Assembly: GCA_036417435.1 (NCBI GenBank)
Contig: CM070913.1
Location: forward strand, 22,722,680-22,786,679
Length of the DNA: 64,000 nt
Source: Inia geoffrensis
Taxonomy: Eukaryota > Chordata > Mammalia > Artiodactyla > Iniidae
Direction: 5' to 3'
Shown: positions 36,401-50,600 of the stretch, piece by piece
Numbering within the stretch: position 1 is the stretch's first letter
Layout of the letters: each line of letters begins with the position of its first letter
Position numbers and translations under genes: made by a program
Notes under the pieces: generated by a model
The model's database searches: none
Told to the model about the DNA's origin: nothing
Seen by the model: the letters and a program-made list of their open reading frames with translations, nothing else

Positions 36401-39400
36401 AGCAGGAGGAGAAATTTCTAATTGTGTACTTCGTGCCAATAGGATAGATTTGTGGATCTGTGAAATTAGATAGACATCCACACACATCCATAAATCCACA
36501 CATGTGCTCACATACTTAGAGAAGCACTTTTACAGTTGATCAATTAAATCTCACTGTTTTATTTTGAAGGCGATTTTTATTATTAAAATAATTTTACGAA
36601 AGTTCAATGGGTATAGTTTCAGTTGTACAAGATGAATAAGTTCTAGAGATTCACTGTACAGTATTGTGCCTATATTTAATACTGTACAGTACACTTAAAA
36701 ATCTGTTAATGGGGCAGGTCTCATGTTAAGTGTTTTTACTACAGTAAAATTTAAAAGTCTTTATATATGTAATAATTAGATATTAAAAATTGCATATTAA
36801 TTAGAGCACTCAGTCAAATGTCTCCTTGTTTTATTTAGCTAATCTATTGTTGGGTGCCTTATATTTTCCTTTTTTGGCTTATTTTATATACAGTCCTACA
36901 GTGATTTAGTAGGTAGATCTTTGCAGCCATCCTTGATTATTTCTTTAGGTTAAATCTTTGAAAGATTCGTGACACTTTGTCGATATTGCCCCTAATACTT
37001 CAATCTTGTCCTCCTTCTATTTCAGGAAATATGTCTTTTAGTACTGCCGTGGCCAATGATACGAAAACGCTTGCAAATACGTGTATAAGCTGATGGGGGC
37101 ACTGGGGAACACTTTGCAGGGGTGTGGTCTATATATGCAGGGCACTGATGTTCATAGAGCTCGCTTTGGCGTGGCCAGTGCAAATCACCTGCATGACAGC
37201 CCCAATAAATAGGGGGTTCTCATTTTATGTTTTCTTCTTACCAGATAACAGCATCTTTCCTCTTACCCATTGTCTACGAAGGTGCAAATGGTACGGTTAC
37301 AGCCTCTGTGTTTCTGGTTGCCCATCAAACTGTTCTGTCTTTAACCCTTTTTATTGTAGAAGTTAAAACACGCACAGTGACCTTTTGTTTCTAGCTCGAA
37401 GCCTCCAGAGAAGCAGGAGCAGTGGCTCTGAGAAATGTGGCCCAGAGATTATTTGAAAACTATCAAACACAGTCTAAAGAAGTTAGCAAGAAGCATGAGG
37501 ACAGTAGACACTTACTCCAGGTACCGAGCTAGCAGCTTGCATACTGGCGGACTAACCTCCAAGCTGTTCAGGTCTCTCTTTTGGGGAGGAGTTAGATGTG
37601 AAACAAGCAATGGCCACGTGACTTGGCAAGACCTTGGAAGGGCAGGCGGCCCGTCTTCTGCCCTGATCTCCCCCCACCCCTGTTTAGCCTGGTACCCGGA
37701 CATTATGCCCCCCTTGCCCAGAGCCCTGCCACCCAGCCTAGAAATCAGGGCTGTGGCCTCATGACACACTGGCTAGTCGCTTCTTCCCTGGTTCTGCCTT
37801 TGACTAACTAGGTGACCCAGTTTGAATCACTCTGTCTCTCTGACTTGACTCTAAAATAAAAAAGTTGGGCTACATAGATGGTTTCAAAATTTTTTTGGTC
37901 CTGGAATACATTCTTCAGAGTAAAGGAACAAAAACATGTATGTATATGTACATATATATTTCATATGAAATTATATATTTTATATTTAATATATAAATTA
38001 AAATATAAAATCTTACAAATATATATGTGTGTGTATATGGGTATCTCTATATCATAGACACACACCTACACTTTGTTTTTGAATCTGAAATATGTGTCCT
38101 AGGGCCAGTAAAACTTTATCTGGAGAATGTATTCTAGGACTGGAAGAGGGAAACGTGTGTATGTGTGTGTTTTGCCAAAACTCCAAACAGGGAAGCTCAT
38201 TCAGGTGCGGGTAGGGCACCTGGGTCTCTGCCAGCTCAGGCCCTAGGAGGGTCCCCAGGGAAGCACAGTAGGAATCCACTGCATAGGCGACGCACCCTCA
38301 AGCTTCAGGTCACGCAGGGTGCAGATAAAGTACCTACGTGAAAGAGTGAGCAGGTGTGTGTGGACGGGAGTGCCCATGTCCCAACAAAGGGAATGTCTGG
38401 GCAGGAATGCCCACCTGGTATATTCAAGGGAAGTCAGACACTTCTTTTTTCTAACCGTAAAATCTTGAGTTCTATTAAACACACAAGCAGATGTGGGTGC
38501 GCATGTCAGTTACAAGTCAGTTGAAACATGCCCAAGTGTGGCCTATGGGCTGCCTGCTGAAGACTTCTCTCTTATGTCTTTTAGTATAACTCCTGCTATA
38601 AGCCTAGGAGATAACCCCCTGACACAGTGGGGATAATTATTCTGCTTTTATGACACTTTCTGGTTAAAAAGAAAACACTTTTTACTTGAACATATAAGAT
38701 TTTATTTTTGTTCTAGATAAGTTTTGTTGAGAAAAAGTCAAAAGTTTTGCTTTTCTTAAATTTTTGTCTCTCTTTCTTATACCAGTTCACAGAGTATGCT
38801 TTATGGTAGCAAATGTCAACATTCTAGAAATAATATTTATATGTTATTAATTCTCCATTGATTTAGTGTTGCTGTAGTCCATCAGGTTTATTTTGAAGAA
38901 AGACTGAATTCAAGGAAGTAATTCTAAACAAGTGTGAATTATTAAATTTTTTTGGCGACTCAGAAAATTTTAGAGGGAGATAATAGCTGTATAGGTTTAA
39001 TGAAAACAATAGTCTGATAACTGTTTTTCTGACCAAAGGCTAACACACTTGAAAAAGAACAGAAGTTGAAGCAACATGTTGAAAATCTGAATCAAATTGC
39101 TGAAAAGCTTGAAGAAAGACATAATCAAATCACAGAACTGGAGAATCTTGTACAGAGAATGGAACAGGTAGGCCTCTGGAGAATTAAAGGAATTTCTTCC
39201 TGACAGGGGTAGGGTGAGAATTAAAGAAGATAATATGAAAATAAATAACATTAAGTGAAAGTGTTCTTTGCAACTCCTAAGATCTTAGGATGTACTCAAT
39301 AATGTTCATTTCTTCCCTTACACATTTAATATGACGTGTATTGTAGTTACTGATTTACCTCTTTACAAATACTGCACTCGAATCATTATCTGTCACTTTT

Positions 39401-42400
39401 TTTTTCTCGTAAATGTATGGCTTAGAAAGGGGAAACATGTGAGGCTATGAATAAAAATAATGGAAAAGATCACAAAGTCTACCTACTGCTAGTAATCCCT
39501 GTAATTGCAGCATTTTTATGTATTGGAGTCAGTGACGTGTTTATTTTTGGCCACCCAAGTCCCCTTTAGATTTATAAAAACCTATGGCTGCCCTAGGACA
39601 GGTATAGTTCACAATTAAGAAAAGACATTCTTGGGACTTCCCTGGCAGTCCAGTGGTTAAGACTACACGCTCCCAGTGCAGGGGGCACGCCACACGGCTC
39701 GGCCAAATTTAGGGAAGAGTAATAATAGAACAAAAATTATTAAAAGTTTCGTGTAGTGTTCCTTTAAGTAGCTGCCCCTCCAAATACACACAAAAGGTGA
39801 GCACATAAATTTCGTTTTGCATGCCTTAGAATTCAGATAAACCAAGCAATATTTTTTAATAGTAAAACAAACCAATAGAAAACTGGCATCTTTGAAACTG
39901 AGTTGGAGTAGATAAGAATACAGACTTTAACTTCTAGTAAATATTGCTCAGTACATTTTTATATTTATTACATGAATTCCCTGATTTTCCTCCACTCTGC
40001 TCAGTCTTACTTTTTTTTATGAGTCTCCTTATATTGAGGCTATTTCAGAAATATCACTTCAAAGGCATCACATTTCAACATTCAGGATGAGAAGCCTTGA
40101 TTAATTTTTTACATATTTCCCAAGAATTTAATGTATAACAGTGTGAGTTAGGCTGAATTTGTGATCTTAATGAAGGTCCTATGAGGAAATCACAAAAATT
40201 AAATAAGCCCAACCTTAACTGAATCTAATAATAATAATATACAGCTACATCTGTGTTGTACGGTGGGTGATGCTGAGTGTTTTACTTTAGCCAAAATCAC
40301 GGGGCTAGAATGTCCTCCAGCAGCTGGTTTGCCCTCATGTAACGGTTTATAATTATGATGTTTTGGACAAACTGTAACATTTGGATGAATACTTTGCAAT
40401 GTTAGAATATTTATCCTGTAATAAATAGCTTAGCAAACTAAGACAGCACAAGGAACGTTTGCATTTCGGAAAGGAAGACAATTCTGGAATGCAAATAGGG
40501 TTGTTTGATCAAACTACTTGATTAGCCAGCTTGACATTTAAGTTTAGATTTGCGATCACCTCAAACCCAGTAACACTGGGTCATGTTTACTGGTCAGCTG
40601 TCGGTCCCTGAAAGTTAACAAAAAAATAGTGTAATGTAATTTCTATCTTCTAGAAACCCCAGGAAATCTGTACTGGATGTGAGTTCATCTCAGAATTCCG
40701 GGGTATAGTCACTGGACTATTTATTCAACAAATATTTGAGCTCCTACCGTGTACCATGCAGAGCTCCAAGCTAGATATCTATTTGTGAATGAACCAGATA
40801 CAGTCTCTTTGTGGAGATTGCAATGTAATATATCTGGGTTGTGTGAGACTCAAGGAACTGCCCAGATCTCCTTTCATTAATTCTCCCAGGGGTCCTTAGG
40901 GAAGCTGACATCCAACTGAAGGTAGGGATGGACCCCAGAATAAGGTTAAGTGGCTTAGAGACTGGCAGACATTTTTGAGAAGTGATGGCCTAGCATCTGT
41001 CTTGATATTGATCCATAATGGAGAGCTGTCTCTAGGATCTCTGTGACATAGTAAGTGGACAGAATGCCCATGGTTCAGCAAGGCCATGCAGGAACCTTCC
41101 AGAACATTCTAGTTCAGTGACTTCCTAGAGTAGAGTCTTTTGGAATCTCTGGGAGGTGGAGGTAGGTGGGGATGCAGTGGAAGGAAAATGTGCAGGAGTT
41201 TTATTTTTTAAACATATTTAGTTTAAAGATACATTACATTTGTAAAAGTACCACGCAAATAAATAAAACTATAAGAAGCAAAGCTTGATAACATCTTGGT
41301 CTAAGGAGGTACTGAGGATAAAGGCTGTGATGAAGGGTTTCTCAGGAGGGAAGTGTGTGTCGGAATGAGAGGAGGGGGTACTGAGGCCTTTGTATTAATA
41401 AGAAAAGGCCATGAGCTCAAAAAGGAAATGAAAATTTAAAATAAACATCCACAACAAAGGTTGATAAATACTGCCCTGGTGGTGGGTACCCCCTGGAGAA
41501 GGATTCATTTTCTACTCACTTGAACAAGCCACTGCTCCAGTAAATAGCCATTAGTGGTATGAGGTCTGGTAATGAATGCATTACTTAAAACCTTCACCAT
41601 CTGTCCCACTTTAATCAGGAATGCAGTGAGAATGAATTCCATAAACACAGTGATAAGCCAGCAAAACCGCCCAATAAGAGCATTTTAATATGGCATATGT
41701 TCCTTTGGCTGGCAGTGCACTTCTGTTGCATCATATTTATTTTCCAGTGTCATTGATTTAGCTCTATTAGCATTTTAGAGCTCAAAGGCTCTTTTGAGAC
41801 CACCTAATTCCTCATCATCATTTTATAAACGAGGACAGTGCGAATGAGGAGCTATTCCACAGTCCTCCACTTAGCAGTTCACAATCCTTTCCATTATGCC
41901 CACATCTTCTTTGATGTGGGATAAAAAGGATACCATTGGTTCCTAAATCATTTAGATGTTAACATATGGCAATGATTTAAGTTGGTGTCCACTCCACCTT
42001 GATCAATAAGGTGAGGGAACTCTTATGCTCTTCAGAGGTGTGGTTTTGGCAAGAGTGGATTGCCCACTGGGTGGTGCTGTGAGCGCCTTTCCCTTCCCAG
42101 AAGACACTGTCCCTGAGAAGTGCTAGCTGATGTAGTGTGATTTTCCGTGTTGTCAGAGAGGGAGCATTAAGAGTCCAAGCTACAAGGGCCTACTGTATAG
42201 CACAGGGAACTCCATATTCTGTAATAACCTATACAGGAAAGAATATGAAAAAGAACGGATATACATGTATGTATAAATGAGCCACTTTGCTGTACACCTG
42301 AAACTAAGGCAACATTGGAAATCAACTATACTCCAATATAAAATAAAAATTAAATTAAAAAAAGAGTCCAAGCTAAATACTGGAGGCTTGACCAAGGCAG

Positions 42401-44629
42401 AACATTTATTTGTCCAGCTGTCTGGTCTCCTTGAACCCTGGTGATAAAGATTCATGAATTGAGAGTAAGTCCATTAGAAAGAATGTTTGTTAAACACCAT
42501 TTTTCCTCCTATAAATTCAAAATATATTATCAGTGATGTGTTTCTTTGATGACCCAAGTGTCATAATAAGCTTGCAAAGAGTACCTTGATCCCTCAGGTC
42601 AACTAAGGCTACACCAGAACAATATCTAATATATGTGACAAGAATGCTACGGCAAATTTTTGAAAAAGTATAAATTTTAAAAATAACAGAACACATAAGA
42701 TATGAAGTATCTGGCACATTCAAGTTATTATATATTGAGGTCCTAATATGTTTCAGAGAAGCACGTAGACCTTTCACATACATCTCCAATCATCCCAACA
42801 TTTCAATATAGATAGTATTATCCCCATCTTAGGGATGTTCAAAAAGTCAAAAACATGACTCAAACAAATATAGAATGAATACATGTCAGATGTTTTAGTC
42901 AACTCATTAATTAATGAGGGAACCAGTAAGATTGTAAAGCTGGATTAAATAAAATATTTTTTGAAATTGGCTATTTACATGCATTTTGAAAAAAGGAATG
43001 TAGAATAGGATTACTAGGTTAGATACAAAGGTAGTTAATATTCTCAAAGGCAATAAACCATAACCTTTGGGATTACCTTTCCTACCAGGCAGAAACCCAC
43101 AAATTAACATGCAACTTCACAAAGTCAGGGCTCTAATCAAATAATAAATAATAAAGTCACACGCAAAGAAATTCTCCAAGAGAATTTAAAAAATCCTTGC
43201 GTCAGGTTATTAAACAATGACCCAATATGACATTAAAATAATATATTTTGATTTACAAGTTTTGGTTAATTTTTCTTAACAGTGATAAGGTCTAGAGGGG
43301 TTAAAACCTTGGCAAAACTTAACACAGTCACCAAGTTTCTGTACCAGGTCTGTCCATGTCCAAAGACATTCTGAGACTTTTGCTATAATGGCACTGTCTT
43401 GTATTTTACCCATATAAATACTACAGAAGGAATGATTTTAAACAGCATTGTAAATACTGTCAAAACATCTATTTCCATCAGATATAAAAAAGAACACAAT
43501 CCTCCCAGCTTGGTTTTTCATGGGCTCGTCTATTTTCCCGTTGGATGTAGTTTGGTTTAATGGTGACAATCAGACATTTCTTTAGGGATTCTTTCACAAT
43601 GTCAACATTTCTGTTATATCCTAATTAGGAAGTGACTTTATCACTTATGGCCTTGATCCTTCACTAAATATACGTTTACTACTTTTCTACCTCTGACAGA
43701 TGCCTCGTAAGCAGGTAGGTATCAAGACAAGTGCAATAATATCCTTGGATACCAACAACTCAAGACTACTGGAGGAGAAGCAGGTGGAATGATGGGAGAG
43801 CCAGTGTCTAGAGAGAGATGGGCAGGCAGTTAGCATTTAGGGCGGGATGGAGAGACAGAAGAGAAGTTTGACTGAGCAGTGGACTGGGGGAGGGGCCAAA
43901 GCAAAGCTCTCCAGAAAAACGTTGTTAGTGAAGACAACTAGTCTTGATCTGTCCTTGAGCAGCTTACGTTACCGAGTCCAAAACCGCTCTGCTCGCTGCA
44001 CGACAGGCTAATAAATCGGAGACTAGGTGTTGAGGCAAGGAACACGACTTTATTCGGAAAGCCGGCAGACGGAGAATATGGCGGACTAAAGTCTCAAAAT
44101 AACCATCTTATCGGGGTTTGGATGCCAGTTTCTTTTATAGCACAGAGCGGGAGGAGATGAGGAAGTAAAGTAAAAAGGCCGTAAGTTTTGCAGATATCAC
44201 CTGGAATGGCCAGCCTCGGGGAGGGGATGTGTTAATTTCTTCTTTCTTGCAGCCATCCACGGGTGGAACAGGGTCTGGATGTTTCCCTAATCAAAGGCAG
44301 TTTGGTTTAACATTCAGGCAGAGGGGCAGGGTTCCCCGAGGCACGCCGTTATGTACAGACAGTATTCTTTTAGTGAACAAAAACAGTGGAAAGCAAAGGT
44401 TAAAGTAAAAGAAACAGATCCAACATGTAGTCAGATCTGGCTCTTCCCTGTTACACTTGTAAACCATGCTGGAGAACGCCTGCCCCGGACTTCACTGGGG
44501 TGGGTTGTAACAGCTCCATATGAAATGAGCTCTTTAGCTCAAAACATATTTCTAGTATTACAAGAAGCATCTTTTGCAAACAGTTTGCAAGAATTCCTTG
44601 CTGAACACACACGCACATAGAAAGAGAAC

Positions 44630-44661
<32 letters not shown>

Positions 44662-47600
44662 AATAAAGGAAAAAAATGAGCAAAAATTGTATTTTATTTT
44701 CTCCTAGGAAAAGAGGACACTGCTAGAAAAAAAACTGTCTTTGGAAAACAAGCTGCTGCATCTCAAATCCAACGCTACATATGCTAAAAGGTTTGCAAAT
44801 CTCCTAAGTAAAAGCAGTTCCTGGTGTCTTTCCTCTCTTCAGGTCCACTGACCAGTGGATAGAAGGCAACTATCCCCCAAGGGAAAGGAAGCCTGCAAGT
44901 GCAGGAGGAAGGGAGATTTCTTAGCATTACAGCCATGTGCCTCTCCCTCCCTACCCACTGGGGAATCTGGATGGGGCAGAGGTCACTGGGGGTACAGGGA
45001 AACTGGTGTGTGTATATGTGTGTGGTGGCTCGTTAATCCTTTTGAAGAGTGAATGAGCCTGTCCCCTCCCTGTTTACCCTTGGTGCTGAAGAGGATGCTG
45101 TTGAGGTCTCCATTTCGCTGATGTTTCTGATTTTGTTAATGGATCTCTGCTACAGCCGGCCTTAAATTAGCTAGCCCGCAAGTGGAATTGTAAGATAGTT
45201 TTGTCGTGCTCCCAACTTCGTGGAGAATGAAGGAAATACTGTGAAAAGCACCCTTAGTTCTTGGGACTTACTTACAAATACTCGTAATTCACAAGCAGTC
45301 CTGGTCCGTGTGTGCCGGGGTAGGGACGGATTTATGGGTTGATGGATATCGAATGGCTTGACTACACGGCTGCTGTTAGAAAAATTCTCCGGAATATCAT
45401 AGAATAACTCATATCATATGAAATTTCCTGAACTTTTTCTTTTCTTTTCCTTTCCTTTCTTTTTTTTTTCTTTTCTTTTGATTCTAAGCCTACCACAATC
45501 ATTATATATTCTGATATAACATTCAAAGTCAAATCTATTTCAAGATCTTAGTTCATCCATCTAGAGCTCTTGCTCTAGGCACTATTATGAATCTCAAAAT
45601 GTACACATTTTTATTCTCATTTATTCAATAACATCTGCTCAGACATCACTTTCTCTTGGTCTTTTGATTTTTTCCTATCTCCTTTTCCTTTCCCATTATC
45701 TCTCTTTCTCTTCATTGGACCCCATAAGCCGTAGTCCGGAACTGGGCTGACCCTGGCAATTGTACCTACATATTTGAAACACACTGGGATACCACTGATA
45801 TTAATTTCCTCATACTCTTCCCTGTGAACACACATATAGCCCCAGAAGGTGGATTTCTGAGTTTCATAGCACTGTACATCTCTGTAGAGAATAAAGGAAA
45901 TATTATGGAAAATATCCATAGGTCTTTGGAATTTCTTGTATATACTCATAATTTAACTCTAAGTAAATTTTTGGCTTACCTCTTTTTTTTTTTTTTTTTT
46001 TTTCCCTAAAGAGAGCTTTTCCATGCAGCAGAACTGCAGCTGGTACACTGTGCCTTCCATTAAGAGTGCAGACAATGAGTTTGATTTATTCTTTTTTTTT
46101 TTTTTTTTTTTTTTACGTGGGCCTCTCACTGTTGTGGCCTCTCCCGCCGCGGAGCACAGGCTCCGGACGCGCAGGCCCAGCGGCCATGGCTCACGGGCCC
46201 AGCCGCTCCGCGGCATGTGGGATCCTCCCGGACCGGGGCACAAACCCGTGTCCCCCGCATCAGCAGGCAGACTCTCAACCACTGCGCCACCCGGGAAGCC
46301 CTGATTTATTCTTTAAAACATGATTTTTTATTGATAATAGAGGTTTTGTCAGTCTTTGAGCCAAAAATGTAATGGTTTTAAAAACCGAACTGAGCTATTC
46401 TTTCAGTTCTATTATATATGAGCAGTCAGGATAAAGAATTCTCAAAAAGCTCTTGAGGAGGTTTTAGAAATATCTGGAGGGAAATGGAGCTTCTGTGTTT
46501 CCAGAAAGTTGTTTGAACATCCTGGCTTGTGCAGTTTTCATAAACTGTAGGTGTCACAAATATTTATTTCACTTGTTATTTTGAGCCACGTGTAGAGGTA
46601 TTCACTTTGCTAAGTGACAAGAAAATGAAGTCAGCATGAGTCAGATTCTTTTAGTTAAAGCAACAGAGACTCGGTTAAGCTGCCATAAATAGGATTTCTG
46701 TTAGGTTAAGACTGAATAGATATGGCCATAAAGAAGATGTACTCATGGGAAGACAGGAGGACAACCCTTTAGCACCTAACGTGATTTGAAAAACCAGATT
46801 ATTTTGCTGATCCCACTTAGTGACGCGTGTTTACGCAGTTTCACTCTTTTCTTGTTCGTCCTGGATGATTCATTACCTTTTCCCACCATTTTTCACCAGG
46901 TGGTTTTTATTCTCTGTATTTTCCTTTCAGATTCCAGAGGAAAGAGTCTGACTGGCCTACTACTACTTCCTGTATTGGACAGATAGATCATCTTGACCAA
47001 CCCCTGCATTGACATCCAGCCAATAGCCTTTGGCAGACGTCCCCTCCCATCCTTGTGGGTGGCCTCCCCTTACTCAAAGAATAGCCTAGGGCTTCTTCCC
47101 TGAGCAGGGGGCTAGGGGTGATTTAATTTCCCTTAAACATAGATAGTTTGATAGGTGCCATGACTTTCTTGAATTGCAGTGAGTTTCATTCTACAATTTT
47201 GATAAAGAGATTAAAAAATTCAATATTTTGTAACTTGGCATTTCTAATATTAGAAAGCATCTCTGAGGATGATAACTTTTAAGATTTTATAATTCAGAAG
47301 AAAAAGAGTTTCTTCTTGCATATGGATATGTATGTACCATTATATTAAGCTCATCCTCACAATTACTTTTTTTTTAAAAACATCTTTATTGGAGTATAAT
47401 TGCTTTACAATGGTGTGTATGTATATGTATAGCTGATTCACTTTGTTATACAGCAGAAACTCACAGTTACTGTTAACGGGAGTAAAAAGGTTTGGCAGAA
47501 GTATCTTTTTTAAAAACAAGGTTGACCCCATATTTCTACTACCATCGGTACTAACTGACACATGCATAGTGCCTTTCAGTTTATAAAGTAACCTGAGGTA

Positions 47601-50600
47601 CCTTATTTAATTTAATCTTTCCATCGACCTTTCAGGAAGGAAACAGAGCTTCTAATTGGTTACATGACTTGTCAAGATCACTCAGCTTTCCAGAAGTTGT
47701 AGGGCTGGGAGTTTGGGCTCTAGTATTGCTGTAGCAAAGCATGTGCTTGTTCTTTTATAGAGGAGACTTGACTATTTTTTCTCTTATTTCTGGAAACTCC
47801 AGAGACTTTTTCTCTGACTGGTTTCCTCAGTCCCCTGTGTGGCTACGAGCAGAAGGCAGTTTTCCAACTTCTCTCTCTGCCCTGTGATGTCACAGACAAA
47901 CACACAGGCCCATTTTAGAGTTATCCCTTGGGGAACACATTTGGGCTTTGTAAAGACAAGTAGTGTGTTGGCTTCAACATACCTGTAGAAACTGCTTAGG
48001 GATGGTACATTCCTTAGAGGAAGAAACAGGGTATCTTGAAGATGTGGTTGCATGTCGAAGCATACCGTTGTTACTGACATTTATCTTTGGTAGCTTTGAG
48101 GGCTGTCTTAAGCACCCCCATGCCCCGCCCATTTAGTGCTACCACTGAAAACAACAATGGGGTAGATTTTGACTGGCAATAGTAATACATATTCCTGAGC
48201 TCTGGTTGAAACGTGAACAGAGCTATACCTGCATCTTGTTTATTCTTTGACCTTGGTCTGGTCTGGGAAAGGTAAGGACCTGGCGCCTCCTATTCGTATG
48301 GTTGTGATTGTCAGTCTCCCTCTCCTCCACTGGGGCTCACATTTAGTAATGGCCACCATAAAGGTCCAAAGAAACATCAAATCCTAAATAGCAGGAAACC
48401 TGAGTCCCTGTAGACTCTAGTATGATTTTTTTCATAGCTTCAAAGAAGCTCCAGGATGCCACCAATCTCACTATCTTCTCTCTCAAATGGGAATTCCATA
48501 TGGGGTTATTCATATGCCCAATGCCTGGCTATGAGTAGTGTGCCCGGAAATAGCAGCATCTGGTACATGCAACATAGTTTCAGTTGCCACTTTTATTGCA
48601 TTCATTTTGTCTCTCAGTATCTAGCTCTTTTTATTTCTTCTGGAATTTTCGTTCCTATAAACAGCGTAATGCAGTAATCCCTGATAATAAGTACAATTTA
48701 TAAAGACTTGAAAGGGTTATGTTCTGGGGTTGTGCAAATATGGCCATCCTCATGTTCTCATACCCTTTGCAATTATGTATTTACGTACCCCGAGTTCTAA
48801 GAAAATGTAAGATCATTTACAAAAACTACATAAAAGTAACATAATCCTTTAACTGGAAATAGATTCGATGAGAAGGCCAAGGAGATACAAGAACAGGTAA
48901 TATAATGAGGTTGGCCCACAAAATGTAAACACGTGCTCACAGTGGACCACTGACTCAAGTTTAAATTTTCTAGCAGCCAACCCAACGAGAAAATTATGAT
49001 TAGTTTTGGGATTCACAATGTCCAAATGACTCAACCCAACCAGTTCTTTAGGAAACGTCCAGTTCTTTTTAATGTATCTATAAGGCCAGAGAGAAAAATT
49101 TCCAGGATATATTCATAAAAAGTACCATGAACGATGTCTTCAACAAAATCATTATAGTAAACACACAAGCTGTACCTCAGAAAATACTTTTAAAAAGGTT
49201 ATCATGCCTCCAAAGAACAATTCAATCAAAGCCATTTGAACAGCGAGCAGCAGAGGGCAGCGTGGCAGGACTCAGTAATGCTACCTCGGGTGGTGGACGT
49301 TAACCCCAAAATAGATTTTAAAGTATCCTGACAATTGGTTGGAGAGACAGTCCTCCATGATCTTGATTTCCTTTGACCAAGTCTTTCGCAGACATTGGCC
49401 AGCAGAGAGATTGAGGATGTGCTTCTAGCCTAGTACTTATTCTCCCTGTGTTACTAAAGACAAACCATTTGTTTTCATATTTCTGCAAGTTAAAGATAAG
49501 ATTGACTTCCTCTCTTGAACACTAGGGAATCTAACATGAAGAAGACCAGAAATGGTACTCTGTTCACTCTCCATCTGTAGTGATTTGAGAGAGCATCTTC
49601 AGTTCCCTTTCTCAAAAGGGTGGAGCCAGGGTTTTCCTCTCTTTTTGTTTGGGCTTTTTCTATGCTGCCATTGCCGTTTCTAGGCTGTGGACTTTCTCAG
49701 CTCCAAGCCTAGCATCTATGAAGCAAAAAGAAAACCCAGGGAAGTCACCATTGTGTTGTTCCCTGGATCCCAAAGTCCCGAGCTAGTGTTCCTTCTTCTT
49801 TCCACCTCTCAGCGTCTTCTTGTGTTTGTTGATGTATAATGTTCAGGTTTTGGGTTGACTTAACAGAATAGGGGAAAACACATCTTCTACATCTTTCTGG
49901 AAGCAGCAGTTTTCAATTCTATTTTAATTTCAACATTGACTTTGTATTTATATTGAGGCATTGGGAAGCCGAGCATAAATCCTAGATACAGACGTTTGGC
50001 CCCCTTTCCTAGGCCTGGGCTTCATTATGTTTCTTCTTACTGTTTTGCTTTAGTACATTAAGACTGAGTGCTTCAGCTGCAAGATAAATAACGGAGATTA
50101 AAGGGGGCTCAAATGCAGCTTATTTAGCTATATTCTCACATTCAAAGACCTTAAATGGATGACTAGGTTTTCTGTTTATTGAACAAACCTAAGAGACTTT
50201 TTTTTTTTTGCAACTTCCTTAAATCACTGTTCCAGTGTATAATGCAGATAAGTCTGAAACCCCTACGCTTTCCAGAGCGCTTCCAGAAATACTTTTCTTC
50301 CATCTTAAGACCTGTTTCAGATTTTTATTTATTTACAGTGAGCTTGGTGGTAATATTCGCATGAAATACATGGGGAAATTTCCGGAGCTTTCTATTTTGG
50401 AGAACATATCTACCCACTCCCATCCTTCTAAAGACGATTTTTCCTTTCAGTCCCTGAGTTCTGGGTCATCATAAGACACGATGAGACCATTTTGAATACT
50501 CACCTTTAATAATATACAGTATTTTCATATTTTATGAATTTTCAAAGGTGCAAAGCATCCCAAGTTCTTTCTTATTATTCCCCAGGAAAGTCCTGAATCT

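Noticed and set aside
36192..36401. 69-codon frame reading from intron into coding exon 3
   Set aside because: The genuine part begins at 36255 after the TTTTCAG acceptor; the upstream residues are intronic.
44351..44620. 89-codon + strand frame
   Set aside because: It runs antisense through the solo LTR and has no retroviral or host protein similarity I can recognise.
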